Below are positions 1 through 6,385 of a stretch of 12,573 bases of DNA, piece by piece. Positions within the stretch are counted from its first letter, which is position 1. Every line of letters begins with the position of its first letter. Under the pieces are notes generated by a model that did no database searches, was not told the DNA's origin, and saw only the letters and a list, made by a program, of their open reading frames with translations. Location of the stretch: positions 1 through 12,573 of the forward strand of contig SAAR01000077.1 of NCBI GenBank assembly GCA_009916335.1, given 5' to 3'. Source of the stretch: Erysipelotrichia bacterium (GTDB lineage: Bacteria > Bacillota_I > Bacilli_A > Erysipelotrichales > Erysipelotrichaceae). The position numbers were made by a program, and so were the translations under genes.

Positions 1-1088
1 TAATTATATTTGATATTCACTCAGAATATAAGTCTGCATTCCCTAATGCTAATTATATTGATATAGATAATTTAATTTTGCCATACTGGTTGCTAAACAG
101 TGATGAATTGCAAGAATTATTTATTGATACAGAAGCAAATGATCATAATCAAAGAAATGTATTTAAAGAAGCAGTAGTTAATAGTAAAAAATTCCATTTT
201 GATGGAAACGAAATTCAAAAAAATAAAATTCATTTTGACTCACCATTATTTTTTGAAATCGATGAAATTTTAAACGATGTAAAAGAAAAAAATGAGGAAA
301 TGGTGCCAGGTGCTAGAGACATGAAAGCAGGTCCATTGAATGGTAAATTAACAAACTTTGTTAGTAGATTAGAAAATAAAATTAATGATAAAAGATTAGA
401 CTTTTTATTGGGGGAAAAATCCAAAAATATAACTTTTAACGAAACATTAAAAAATTTGATTGGATATAACAATGACAATTCTAATATTACAATAATTGAT
501 TTAAGTGGAGTTCCTTTTGATGTATTGAATATCACAGTTTCGCTTATTTCAAGAATATTATTTGAATATGGATATTATTATAAAAAAATACGATTTTCTC
601 AAAATCCTACTGAAACCATAAATAATGATGTACCCTTACTACTCGTTTATGAGGAAGCTCACAAATATGCACCAAATAGTGATTTGTCAAAATATAAAGC
701 TTCAAAACAGTCAATAGAAAGAATTGCTAAAGAGGGACGTAAGTATGGCATAACACTACTACTTGCAAGTCAAAGGCCTTCTGAAATTTCTGAAACAATT
801 TTTTCACAATGTAATAATTTTATTGCAATGAGATTAACAAATCCCAATGATCAAAACTATGTAAAAAGATTGTTACCAGATACTTTTGGAGAACTTATAA
901 ATAAAATGCCTTCTCTTAAGGTGGGAGAAGCATTACTTATTGGCGATGCTGCCATTATTCCATCGATTGTACAAATTGATGAATGTGAAGATAAACCATC
1001 ATCAAATGACATCCCATATTATGACTTATGGAAAGAAGAATGGAAGCAACTAAGCATAGAAGCAATAATAGCTGAATGGATAAAATAA
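1..1088 (+). CDS. HerA-like (DUF87) ATPase/helicase, 5' end outside window
   Basis: The reading frame is open from base 3, so the true start and Walker A lie to the left; the TTG at 78 is internal. About 361 residues are visible. They begin with a DIHSEY stretch like the DxHGEY of HerA, followed by LPYWLLN. Counting from the TTG at 78, a Walker B-like LLLVYEEAH lies at about residues 187-195, with the adjacent glutamates expected for hydrolysis. It is followed by GRKYGITLLLASQRPSEI at about 219-236, the conserved HerA sensor region. HerA proteins are hexameric DNA-translocating ATPases. In bacteria they usually pair with a nuclease or a SIR2/NADase-type partner in defence systems, or with NurA. 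No partner is visible here; it may lie upstream. No hairpin directly follows the stop; the next terminator is at 1208-1243. The HerA/DUF87 call is firm; a defence role is inference. Confidence 0.85.
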   Translation, partial: IIFDIHSEYKSAFPNANYIDIDNLILPYWLLNSDELQELFIDTEANDHNQRNVFKEAVVNSKKFHFDGNEIQKNKIHFDSPLFFEIDEILNDVKEKNEEMVPGARDMKAGPLNGKLTNFVSRLENKINDKRLDFLLGEKSKNITFNETLKNLIGYNNDNSNITIIDLSGVPFDVLNITVSLISRILFEYGYYYKKIRFSQNPTETINNDVPLLLVYEEAHKYAPNSDLSKYKASKQSIERIAKEGRKYGITLLLASQRPSEISETIFSQCNNFIAMRLTNPNDQNYVKRLLPDTFGELINKMPSLKVGEALLIGDAAIIPSIVQIDECEDKPSSNDIPYYDLWKEEWKQLSIEAIIAEWIK

Positions 1089-1100
1089 ATTTAAAGTGTA

Positions 1101-1128
1101 TTGAAAAAATCATAATATTTGCTATAAT
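1101..1128 (+). promoter_or_regulatory. Sigma-A-type promoter of the candidate small RNA
   Basis: A -35 box TTGAAA (1101-1106) and a perfect -10 box TATAAT (1123-1128) are separated by 16 bases. The base pair TG just before the -10 box makes it an extended -10. It starts 12 bases after the HerA-like stop codon and points away from it, toward a terminator 80 bases downstream with no convincing reading frame between. The expected transcription start is near 1135. Confidence 0.7.
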
Positions 1129-1134
1129 TTAATT

Positions 1135-1243
1135 ATCAGTTGATTTAATCAACCTTGGGAGTATAATTTTTCGCAAACGTGTATAGTTATCGCTCCATTA
1201 AATAGTTAAAGTCCTCTAAACAAAATGTTTAAAGGACTTTTTT
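1135..1243 (+). ncRNA. Candidate structured small RNA, about 109 nt, function unknown
   Basis: The segment has a good promoter, no plausible protein and a strong terminator, so a free-standing transcript of roughly 109 nt is expected. Read by eye it folds into three hairpins. The first is GTTGA (1139-1143) with TCAAC (1149-1153), loop TTTAA. The second is a compound stem: GGAG (1158-1161) with CTCC (1193-1196), an internal loop, then ATAA (1163-1166) with TTAT (1187-1190). Its apical region can pair CGC (1172-1174) with GTG (1179-1181). The third is the terminator. The 5' end estimate rests on the promoter. The layout recalls, from memory only, the RNAs found beside Abi_2/AbiF abortive-infection genes, but no such gene is in the window. 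It could also be an antisense or type III antitoxin-like RNA. Confidence 0.5.
1208..1243 (+). terminator. Intrinsic terminator of the small RNA
   Basis: AAAGTCCT (1208-1215) pairs with AGGACTTT (1233-1240), and TAAACA (1217-1222) pairs with TGTTTA (1226-1231). There is one mismatch between the two blocks and an AAA loop. A run of six T (1238-1243) follows on the + strand. It could also act weakly for the convergent DUF1016 gene, whose stop is at 1259. Confidence 0.85.
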
Positions 1244-1258
1244 ATAGTATCATCATAA

Positions 1259-2283
1259 TTACTCATTTAATTCAAAGTTTTTCTTTTCTTCTTCAACAGC
1301 ACTAATCAACTCTTGGTCTGTTGGCATATGCAATTTATATTTTGATGAAAATATTGTTTTATTATTTTCTGGAAGAGTATATTTTACAACTGTTTCATTT
1401 TTATTTGTCGATAACAATATCCCTACTGTTGAATTTTCATCTTCTTGTTTAATCTCTCTATCATAATAATTTACATACATTTGCATTTGACCAATATCTT
1501 GATGAGTTACTTTTCCTATTTTTAAATCAATTATAACAAAGCACTTCAAAAGCCTATTATAGAAAACTAGGTCAGGATAAAAGTGATCTTCTTCTAGTGT
1601 TAATCTGACTTGGTTTCCTACATAAGTAAAACCTTTCCCAAGTTCTAGTAAAAAATCTTTTAGATGTTCTATGATATTTTTTTCTAAATCACTTTCTAAA
1701 TAATTTGTATTTTCTTTTATATCTAAAAACTCTAATACAAATGGATCTTTTACTAAATCTTTTCCTACTTTTAACATTTGCCCTTTTTCTGCTAATTCCA
1801 ATACTTTCTCTTTATCAGCAGAGAGTGTTAATCTTTCATACAATAAGGAATCTCTTTGCCTTTGAAGTTCTCTAACACTCCATCTAGCATTTATACATTC
1901 ATTTAGATAAAAATTTCTTTTAGATTCTTCCTCAATTTTAATTAATTCTAAATAATGTGACCAACTCAATTTGGCAGACACTGTCTTCCAAATTGGATAC
2001 ACTAGATAAAATTTTCTCATGGTTCGCAAATTCCTCGAAGAAAAACCTTTACCAAATTCATCAGTTAATTTTGAGATAATTTATCAAGTACAGCATCGCC
2101 ATAACTTGCTCTTTCGTCCCCTTGTTGTATTTCCATAATTGCCTTTCCTATATTCCAGTATAAATTAAGCATTTCAACATTTACAACACTATATACTTTG
2201 TTTCTACTATTAATAACTAATTCTTTTATATCATCAAATATATGGTTTATTTCATTATCATTATTTATTAATCCATTATTCAT
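1259..2283 (-). pseudogene. DUF1016 (YhcG-type) PDDEXK nuclease, broken by a one-base frameshift
   Basis: Two adjacent frames make one protein. The first 72 residues (2065-2283) start behind AGGAGG with 7-base spacing and carry the DUF1016 N-terminal domain, including SVVNVEMLNLYWNIGKAI. They stop right after KLSQN. From about base 2068 the next frame resumes as KLTDEFGKGFSSRNLRTMRKFY and runs to 1259. Adding one A to the A-run (T-run at 2069-2072 on the + strand) restores one protein of about 341 residues, the normal family size. The C-terminal nuclease domain keeps its core: PDLVFYN, then about 10 residues on, IIDLKIGK, giving the PD...D-x-K catalytic set. Family members often sit beside type I restriction-modification genes or in defence islands. 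The break could be a real inactivation, a slippage-prone run or a sequencing error. A TTG at 2029 could restart the C-terminal part alone. Confidence 0.85.
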
Positions 2284-2305
2284 TTTTTTGCCTCCTATCT
2301 TTAAT

Positions 2306-2321
2306 CATAAGATTTCTTATG
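2306..2321. promoter_or_regulatory. Perfect palindrome in the DUF1016 leader, possible operator
   Basis: CATAAGATTTCTTATG is a 7+2+7 perfect inverted repeat, 22 bases before the DUF1016 start and just upstream of its ribosome binding site. The placement suits a repressor or antitoxin operator, or a small hairpin in the leader. No known regulator is recognised, and no second copy was noticed. Confidence 0.35.
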
Positions 2322-2433
2322 CCTAAATTACTAAGAAAACCAAAAATAATTTTTTAATATCTAAAACAATCAAAGCTTATTGCATTATTATATACATAGA
2401 CTTCTAAATAGACATAAAAGGATATAAACTCAT

Positions 2434-2617
2434 CTATATTTCAATAAGACTTTCACTACCAATTTCTCTAATGAGTGAATTAGCAATCGTATAAGGCTCT
2501 ATCAAAATCCATTTGTTTTTTAAATACCTATACTACTTACATCTTTTAAAATCTTCTTGAATTGCACCAAATGTAATTCCCTAAAAAATACTCCTTTATG
2601 TATTGTAATTTCATCAT
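2434..2617 (-). pseudogene. Possible decayed coding remnant in a gene-free stretch
   Basis: The 2284-2626 stretch has no intact gene. On the - strand, protein-like sequence is spread over two frames. NDEITIHKGVFFRE runs to about 2563, then, one base out of frame, ITFGAIQEDFKRCK, a TAG codon, and YRYLKNKWILIEPYTIANSL continuing to a stop at 2434. One inserted base and one codon change would join these into about 60 residues. It lies directly behind the GyrI-like gene and may once have been a separate small gene or the tail of a larger one. The family is not recognised, and chance open frames in AT-rich DNA cannot be excluded. Confidence 0.25.
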
Positions 2618-2626
2618 TGCTTAATA

Positions 2627-3265
2627 TCAAAATTCTATCTTTTTAATCGGGTGTCTTACTACTGTCTTTAATTTACTTACATTACACTTTCTTGGATCAC
2701 TTAAATATATTTCATGATGGAATCTTGTATCATTAATATCTAATTCATATCCATTCGCTTTCGCATATTCGTGCATCATTTCAACCGTTGCAGGTTCTTC
2801 ATCATAAGAACCTATATGCATACATTGCACACAAACGCCTTCCTCATACGTTAAAAATTCAACCTTTGAAAAAGCTAATTTTTTCTTCTTTGTTGCTTCT
2901 TCAATCGCCCATTCAAAATCTTCTTTTGTAACAAAATCAGGCACTCTTATGATAGAGATAAAGTGCAGGTCATCTTTTCTGTTATAATCCATACCTTGTG
3001 TATTTTCTTGCCACCAAAAAGCTTCTAATGGCGGTACTACATATTCAAAGAAACCCTCTATTTTATGCATCCCTTTATAACTCATTTTGATCGTATAAGC
3101 AATTCCATATAATAAACCTATGCTATTTTGATACTCTCCATTTTCTTCATTAGGATTGCCTTTCCCTCTTAGTGCAATATAATTCATACTCGGAATTTCA
3201 ACAATATTAGGTTTATTTTTTGGCATATAAAATTCCTTGTATTCTTTTTTATAATCAAACGCCAT
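2627..3265 (-). CDS. GyrI-like (SCHIC) small-molecule-binding domain protein
   Basis: This 212-residue cytoplasmic protein has no signal or membrane segment. It matches the GyrI-like family related to Listeria Lin2189 (COG4832 type). Recognisable stretches are KPNIVEIPSMNYIALRGKGNPN near residues 18-40, FEYVVPPLEAFWWQ near 68-82, FISIIRVPDFVTKEDFEWAI near 102-121, and HHEIYLSDPRK near 183-193. The length is typical. The fold is a pair of SHS2 modules forming a ligand cleft. Some members bind dyes or drugs, and some hydrolyse cyclopropane-containing DNA-alkylating toxins; the ligand here is unknown. The start is supported by GGAG eight bases before ATG. It lies 60 bases after the DarA-like gene and may share its transcript. 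No clear terminator follows. Confidence 0.85.
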   Translation of the reverse strand: MAFDYKKEYKEFYMPKNKPNIVEIPSMNYIALRGKGNPNEENGEYQNSIGLLYGIAYTIKMSYKGMHKIEGFFEYVVPPLEAFWWQENTQGMDYNRKDDLHFISIIRVPDFVTKEDFEWAIEEATKKKKLAFSKVEFLTYEEGVCVQCMHIGSYDEEPATVEMMHEYAKANGYELDINDTRFHHEIYLSDPRKCNVSKLKTVVRHPIKKIEF

Positions 3266-3325
3266 TTTGCGATCTCCTTCATTTATTATCTTTATGTTTT
3301 GTGTATAAAAAAGCGATCATGACTA

Positions 3326-3601
3326 TTATCCTTGTACTCGATTCATCTGTGCATCTAAAATATAAATATCTCCTTTTAGCACTTCTCCACCTTTAATTTG
3401 TGAACTAGATGTATTCTCATCAATAATTTTTTTTACTTCCTCTATCTTATCTTCGCAAACGCCCAACAATAAGATTGATTTACCAAACTGAAGAAACTCC
3501 CCAGTAGAAGCGATCAGGGTAGGAGAATATCCAGCTTCAATCAGTTTCTTGTTCACTCTTTCTTTATCTTCATCACATATCATAATTAAAATAAGCTTCA
3601 T
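3326..3601 (-). CDS. darA: PII-like cyclic-di-AMP receptor, DarA/PstA family, short form
   Basis: The protein has 91 residues when started at the ATG at 3601, which follows an AGAGGTGG ribosome binding site; the in-frame extension to 3628 would place the start before that site. MKLILIMICDEDKERVNKKLIEAGYSPTLIASTGEFLQFGKSILLLGV aligns with the family start. The ASTGxFLxxG stretch at residues 32-41 contributes to the cyclic-di-AMP pocket. DarA/PstA are trimeric ferredoxin-fold proteins that bind the second messenger cyclic-di-AMP; their downstream targets are mostly unknown. Usual length is about 109 residues. Here the segment between the GVCEDKIEEVKKIIDEN helix and the last strand (GDIYILDAQ) is shorter, so the B-loop is reduced. 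The family call is firm; the gene name is by analogy. Confidence 0.85.
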   Translation of the reverse strand: MKLILIMICDEDKERVNKKLIEAGYSPTLIASTGEFLQFGKSILLLGVCEDKIEEVKKIIDENTSSSQIKGGEVLKGDIYILDAQMNRVQG

Positions 3602-3710
3602 GTTTCCACCTCTTAATAATAATAGCATTATCTTAGTTTAAAAGATATATGTAGTAAAGAAAATTCATCAAACATTCATACGCCATTATAATACCAGTGA
3701 TGATAACGCA

Positions 3711-3742
3711 CAAAAGCCGTTTCTCAATACAAGAAAACGGCT
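3711..3742 (-). terminator. Intrinsic terminator after the lactate dehydrogenase gene
   Basis: Read on the - strand, AGCCGTTTTCT (from 3742) pairs with AGAAACGGCT (to 3715), with one bulged base, and is followed by TTTTG. It begins 7 bases after the dehydrogenase stop. The + strand side also ends in a T-rich stretch, but no + gene reads into it. Confidence 0.7.
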
Positions 3743-3748
3743 TCTCTT

Positions 3749-4702
3749 TTATGCTTCAATAGATTGAATAATCGCTTTAATGTGTTGTTCACATTCCTGT
3801 AAATAATGCATTTCATCAGCGGATAAAGGAATTTCTAAAATCCTTTCAATTCCCTCTTTCGATACAATACTAGGTAAACTCATGGCGACATCATGTAAGC
3901 CATACTCTTTATCAATGACACTAGCAATTGGCAATACACTGCGTTCATTAAGAATAATACATTTTAAAAGTCTTGCACATGCTGCCGCAATCCCTGCACT
4001 TGTATAGCCTTTTAAACGTACCATATCTAAACCTACATTACGCATACCATAATATAATTGCTCTTTATCTAATGTTGTATCAAATACCGTTTCTAATTGA
4101 TCAAAAGGAATTCCTGATACATTAATCTTACTCCAAGTAATAAATGCACTTTCGCCATGTTCTCCTAATACATAACCATGTACATTTTTACTATCTACAC
4201 CACATTGCTTACCAATCATTTGACGTAGTCTAGCTGTATCTAACAATGTCCCTGTCCCCATTAATTTATGTTTAGGATAGTTGAATTTAGATTGTGCATA
4301 GTAAACTAAAATATCTAATGGATTAGAAACAATGATTATGATAGCTTCTTTTGTATACTTAACGATTTCACTCATCACACTATCCATTACAGCAATATTT
4401 TTATGCAACAACAACATTCGACTAGATGCATTTTCTTTCGTAATACTAGGACCTGCTGTCATAATAATAACCTGTGCATCTGCACAATCTTCATAACTAC
4501 CAACATGGATATTGACATTACTACTATATGCAAATGCTGTTGTATGAGATGCATCTAATACTTCTCCTTTTACTTTATCTTGATTCATATCAATCATAGC
4601 AATTTCACTAACTACATTTTCGCTAAGGATTGCTGATAAGACAGAACTTCCAACCATTCCTGCACCAATAATAACAACTTTACCTTCTTTTATATTTACC
4701 AT
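3749..4702 (-). CDS. L-lactate / L-2-hydroxyacid dehydrogenase
   Basis: This 317-residue enzyme of the LDH/MDH superfamily transfers hydride between NADH and a 2-oxoacid in the cytoplasm. The NAD-binding GAGMVG is at residues 13-18, with Asp38 closing the second strand as expected for NAD preference. The catalytic set is complete: Arg95 in the mobile loop, Asp155 and Arg158 in LLDTAR, and His182 in GEHG. SNPLDIL is at 126-132. The loop TAGPSITKENASSR (82-95) is two residues longer than the classical TAGxxQKPGETR and lacks its specificity glutamine, so the substrate may be bulkier than pyruvate, as in L-2-hydroxyisocaproate dehydrogenases. ATG follows GAGGT about nine bases away. The gene appears to be its own transcription unit, between terminators at 3711-3742 and 4741-4779. 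No allosteric site can be judged by eye. Confidence 0.9.
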   Translation of the reverse strand: MVNIKEGKVVIIGAGMVGSSVLSAILSENVVSEIAMIDMNQDKVKGEVLDASHTTAFAYSSNVNIHVGSYEDCADAQVIIMTAGPSITKENASSRMLLLHKNIAVMDSVMSEIVKYTKEAIIIIVSNPLDILVYYAQSKFNYPKHKLMGTGTLLDTARLRQMIGKQCGVDSKNVHGYVLGEHGESAFITWSKINVSGIPFDQLETVFDTTLDKEQLYYGMRNVGLDMVRLKGYTSAGIAAACARLLKCIILNERSVLPIASVIDKEYGLHDVAMSLPSIVSKEGIERILEIPLSADEMHYLQECEQHIKAIIQSIEA

Positions 4703-4740
4703 CTATTCTTACCTCATCTTTTTCTATCACTATGATACCA

Positions 4741-4779
4741 TAAAATAATGGATAGATATTAAATAATCTACCCATTATT
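4741..4779 (-). terminator. Intrinsic terminator after the nitroreductase gene
   Basis: A 14-bp stem: AATAATGGGTAGAT (from 4779) pairs with ATCTATCCATTATT (to 4744), including one G-U pair, with an 8-base loop and a short T-rich tail. It starts four bases after the nitroreductase stop and separates the flavoprotein pair from the dehydrogenase gene. Confidence 0.65.
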
Positions 4780-4782
4780 TCA

Positions 4783-5268
4783 TTATTTAATCAAGGTAAC
4801 ACGATCCATGTTTACATCTCTTGTCTTTGCTTTCTCTTTAGGATAACCAACAGCCAAACTTCCTGTAATGATTTGTCCTTCTAATCCTAATTTTGCTAAT
4901 CGTTCATCGCCATAATGATCCTTTAACTGATTGATCCAACAAGCACCTAAATTAAGAGCATTCGCCGCAATATACATATTTTCCATTGCAGCACTTCCAT
5001 CACTTAATACATACTTATATTCTTTATCTGCATGTACAACAATTAAAGTAGGTGCCCCATAAATAAAATCTCTACCTACCATTTGTTTTAATTGTTCTAA
5101 GACTGCTTTATCTTGAATGATTGTAAAATGTATTCCTTGTTGATTCATACCACTTGGTGCTAATAAGCCACAAGTAATCAATTCTTGCAAATCTTCATCA
5201 CCTATTTGTCTTTCTTCATAACTTCGACAACTTCTTCTTTGTTTGATTCCTTCAATAATCTGATTCAT
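4783..5268 (-). CDS. Nitroreductase-family FMN oxidoreductase
   Basis: This 161-residue protein belongs to the short nitroreductase group. RRSCRSY (11-17) supplies the arginines and serine that hold the FMN phosphate; APSGMNQQ (37-44) and the GSAAMENMYIAANALNLGACWIN stretch (about 91-113) are the other family hallmarks. Such enzymes are homodimeric, use NAD(P)H and reduce nitro compounds, quinones or unidentified natural substrates; the physiological substrate cannot be read from sequence. There is no added ferredoxin domain. Its ATG overlaps the stop of the flavin reductase-like gene by four bases (ATGA), with GGAGG inside the upstream gene, so translation is probably coupled. A terminator follows the stop. 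Confidence 0.9.
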   Translation of the reverse strand: MNQIIEGIKQRRSCRSYEERQIGDEDLQELITCGLLAPSGMNQQGIHFTIIQDKAVLEQLKQMVGRDFIYGAPTLIVVHADKEYKYVLSDGSAAMENMYIAANALNLGACWINQLKDHYGDERLAKLGLEGQIITGSLAVGYPKEKAKTRDVNMDRVTLIK

Positions 5269-5768
5269 TCTTTCGCCTCCAATATTTGTTTAATTTCACC
5301 CATATAAATATAATGATAATCCTTTAATGGATAATGTGTCTTATCATCTTCTGTTAAAAGAATACCCTTTGGATCAAGTTTACCACAATATATCTTTTGA
5401 CATTCAAAGACAAGATTTGCCTCCTTTAAGTACGCATAATCGCCATCATCAACTTTACTTAGTCCTGTAACTTGTTCTTTATTTACATTTCTTCCTGATT
5501 GTGTGCCATATACATTTAGTGCTTTCTTATACGTTTCATCAAAAAAAGAAATAGTAAAAGTATCGCTTTCCTCAAGCAATTCTCTTGTGTAACGCTGTGG
5601 ACGAACATAAATCGTTACTACATTCTTATTCCAAATGACACCAAGACCTCCCCAACTAGCCGTCATAGCATTAAAAACGCCCTTATTTTTCACACCGATT
5701 AAACACCATTCTTTGCCTATTTTGATAAATGGATTCAACGTTAAATCTTCAATATTAAGTTTTTGCAT
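5265..5768 (-). CDS. Flavin reductase-like (FMN-binding split-barrel) protein
   Basis: This 167-residue cytoplasmic protein resembles the flavin reductase / flavoredoxin family. NAMTASWGGLGVIWNKNVVTIYVRPQRYTRELLEESDTFTISFF at about residues 33-76 is the typical FMN-binding region: the TASWGG turn, the RPQRYT segment and the SF strand. Members bind FMN and act as NAD(P)H:flavin reductases or as small electron carriers. It is the first gene of a two-gene unit with nitroreductase (4-base ATGA overlap), suggesting one supplies reduced flavin or electrons to the other, but this is inference. AGGAGG lies seven bases before the start, and a TGCTATAAT extended -10 lies just upstream. Confidence 0.85.
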   Translation of the reverse strand: MQKLNIEDLTLNPFIKIGKEWCLIGVKNKGVFNAMTASWGGLGVIWNKNVVTIYVRPQRYTRELLEESDTFTISFFDETYKKALNVYGTQSGRNVNKEQVTGLSKVDDGDYAYLKEANLVFECQKIYCGKLDPKGILLTEDDKTHYPLKDYHYIYMGEIKQILEAKE

Positions 5769-5787
5769 CGTATTGCCTCCTACTTTT

Positions 5788-5797
5788 ATTATAGCAA
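5788..5797 (-). promoter_or_regulatory. Extended -10 promoter of the flavoprotein pair
   Basis: On the - strand TTGCTATAAT gives a perfect -10 box (5788-5793) with the TG extension. A TTGACA (5801-5806) sits only seven bases upstream, too close to be its -35, and no good -35 is at 17 bases. Transcription would start only about a dozen bases before the ATG, at or near the AGGAGG, so the leader would be very short. Confidence 0.45.
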
Positions 5798-5812
5798 CCT
5801 TGTCAATCCTAA

Positions 5813-5856
5813 TGAATAAAAAGATACCCTATGTGCAGGAACACATAAGATACCTT
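5813..5856 (-). terminator. Intrinsic terminator of the nrdD-nrdG-dut operon
   Basis: On the - strand AAGGTATCTTATGTG (from 5856) pairs over 15 bp with CACATAGGGTATCTT (to 5821) if three G-U pairs are allowed. The loop has six bases, and TTTTTATT overlaps and follows the 3' arm. It starts six bases after the dUTPase stop. The + strand copy also ends in a T-rich run. Confidence 0.85.
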
Positions 5857-5862
5857 GTTTTA

Positions 5863-6375
5863 TTATTTACTTGTACTACCAAAACCACCGTTGCGAATAT
5901 CTTCTACATCATCATCTGTCGTAATTCCATATTCCACAAAAATACCTTGCATAAAGCCATCATTTGCTTTTAATGAAACACTTTTATCTTCATTGCTATC
6001 ATTTGTAATCTTCGCAAAAATATGTCCTTCATTATCTGAATAGAAATAATCGCTGTCGATGATACCAACCGTATTGTTTAATTGTAAACGGAATTTAAAA
6101 CCTAAACCACTTCTTGGATAAAGCTTTAAAACCCAATCTTCATTCATTTCCACACGAATCCCCGTAGGAATTTTAACACTTTGATGAGGTGCTAACACGA
6201 TTTCTTTTGGTGTATAGAAATCATATCCTGCACTTCCTTTTGTCGCTCTTCTAGGTAGTTTAATCGCATCATAAATTGCTTTACAAGCGACTTCATCAAT
6301 ACTACCAAAACTATCCTGATACCCATCATAAAACTGTTCAAAACTTACTTTATGAAATTTTGCGATTCTTTTCAT
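5863..6375 (-). CDS. dut: dUTP diphosphatase (trimeric dUTPase)
   Basis: dUTPase hydrolyses dUTP to dUMP and pyrophosphate, keeping uracil out of DNA and feeding thymidylate synthesis. The five family motifs are present: GSAGYDFYTP (47-56), PRSGLG (87-92), VGIIDSDYFYSDNEGH (103-118) with the catalytic Asp at 109 region, the GFMQGIFVEYG strand, and C-terminal RNGGFGSTSK (161-170). Two features differ from compact dUTPases: an N-terminal extension of about 40 residues and about five extra residues after IDSDY. Both look like a Firmicutes subgroup rather than damage. The start at 6375 gives 170 residues and places GGAG five bases upstream; an ATG at 6378 is too near that site, and a longer frame to 6402 would run into nrdG. 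It lies ten bases after nrdG in the same operon and is followed by a terminator. Confidence 0.93.
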   Translation of the reverse strand: MKRIAKFHKVSFEQFYDGYQDSFGSIDEVACKAIYDAIKLPRRATKGSAGYDFYTPKEIVLAPHQSVKIPTGIRVEMNEDWVLKLYPRSGLGFKFRLQLNNTVGIIDSDYFYSDNEGHIFAKITNDSNEDKSVSLKANDGFMQGIFVEYGITTDDDVEDIRNGGFGSTSK

Positions 6376-6385
6376 CATATCTCCT

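Noticed and set aside
78..1088. TTG at 78 as the start of the HerA-like gene
   Set aside because: The frame stays open to base 3 and already encodes a HerA-like DIHSEY segment upstream of it, so the gene begins outside the window.
1135..1243. CRISPR repeat or riboswitch reading of the small RNA region
   Set aside because: There are no repeated units, and the terminator is followed by a convergent gene rather than a regulated + strand gene.
3326..3628. Longer start for the cyclic-di-AMP receptor at 3628
   Set aside because: The extension MLLLLRGGN is encoded by the ribosome-binding-site region and is not part of the family.
5801..5806. TTGACA as the -35 box of the flavoprotein promoter
   Set aside because: Only seven bases separate it from the TATAAT, far from the 16-18 needed.
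5635..6043. Open frames on the + strand across the flavin reductase/dUTPase region
   Set aside because: They are antisense to two well-supported genes and a terminator, with no ribosome binding site or family resemblance.
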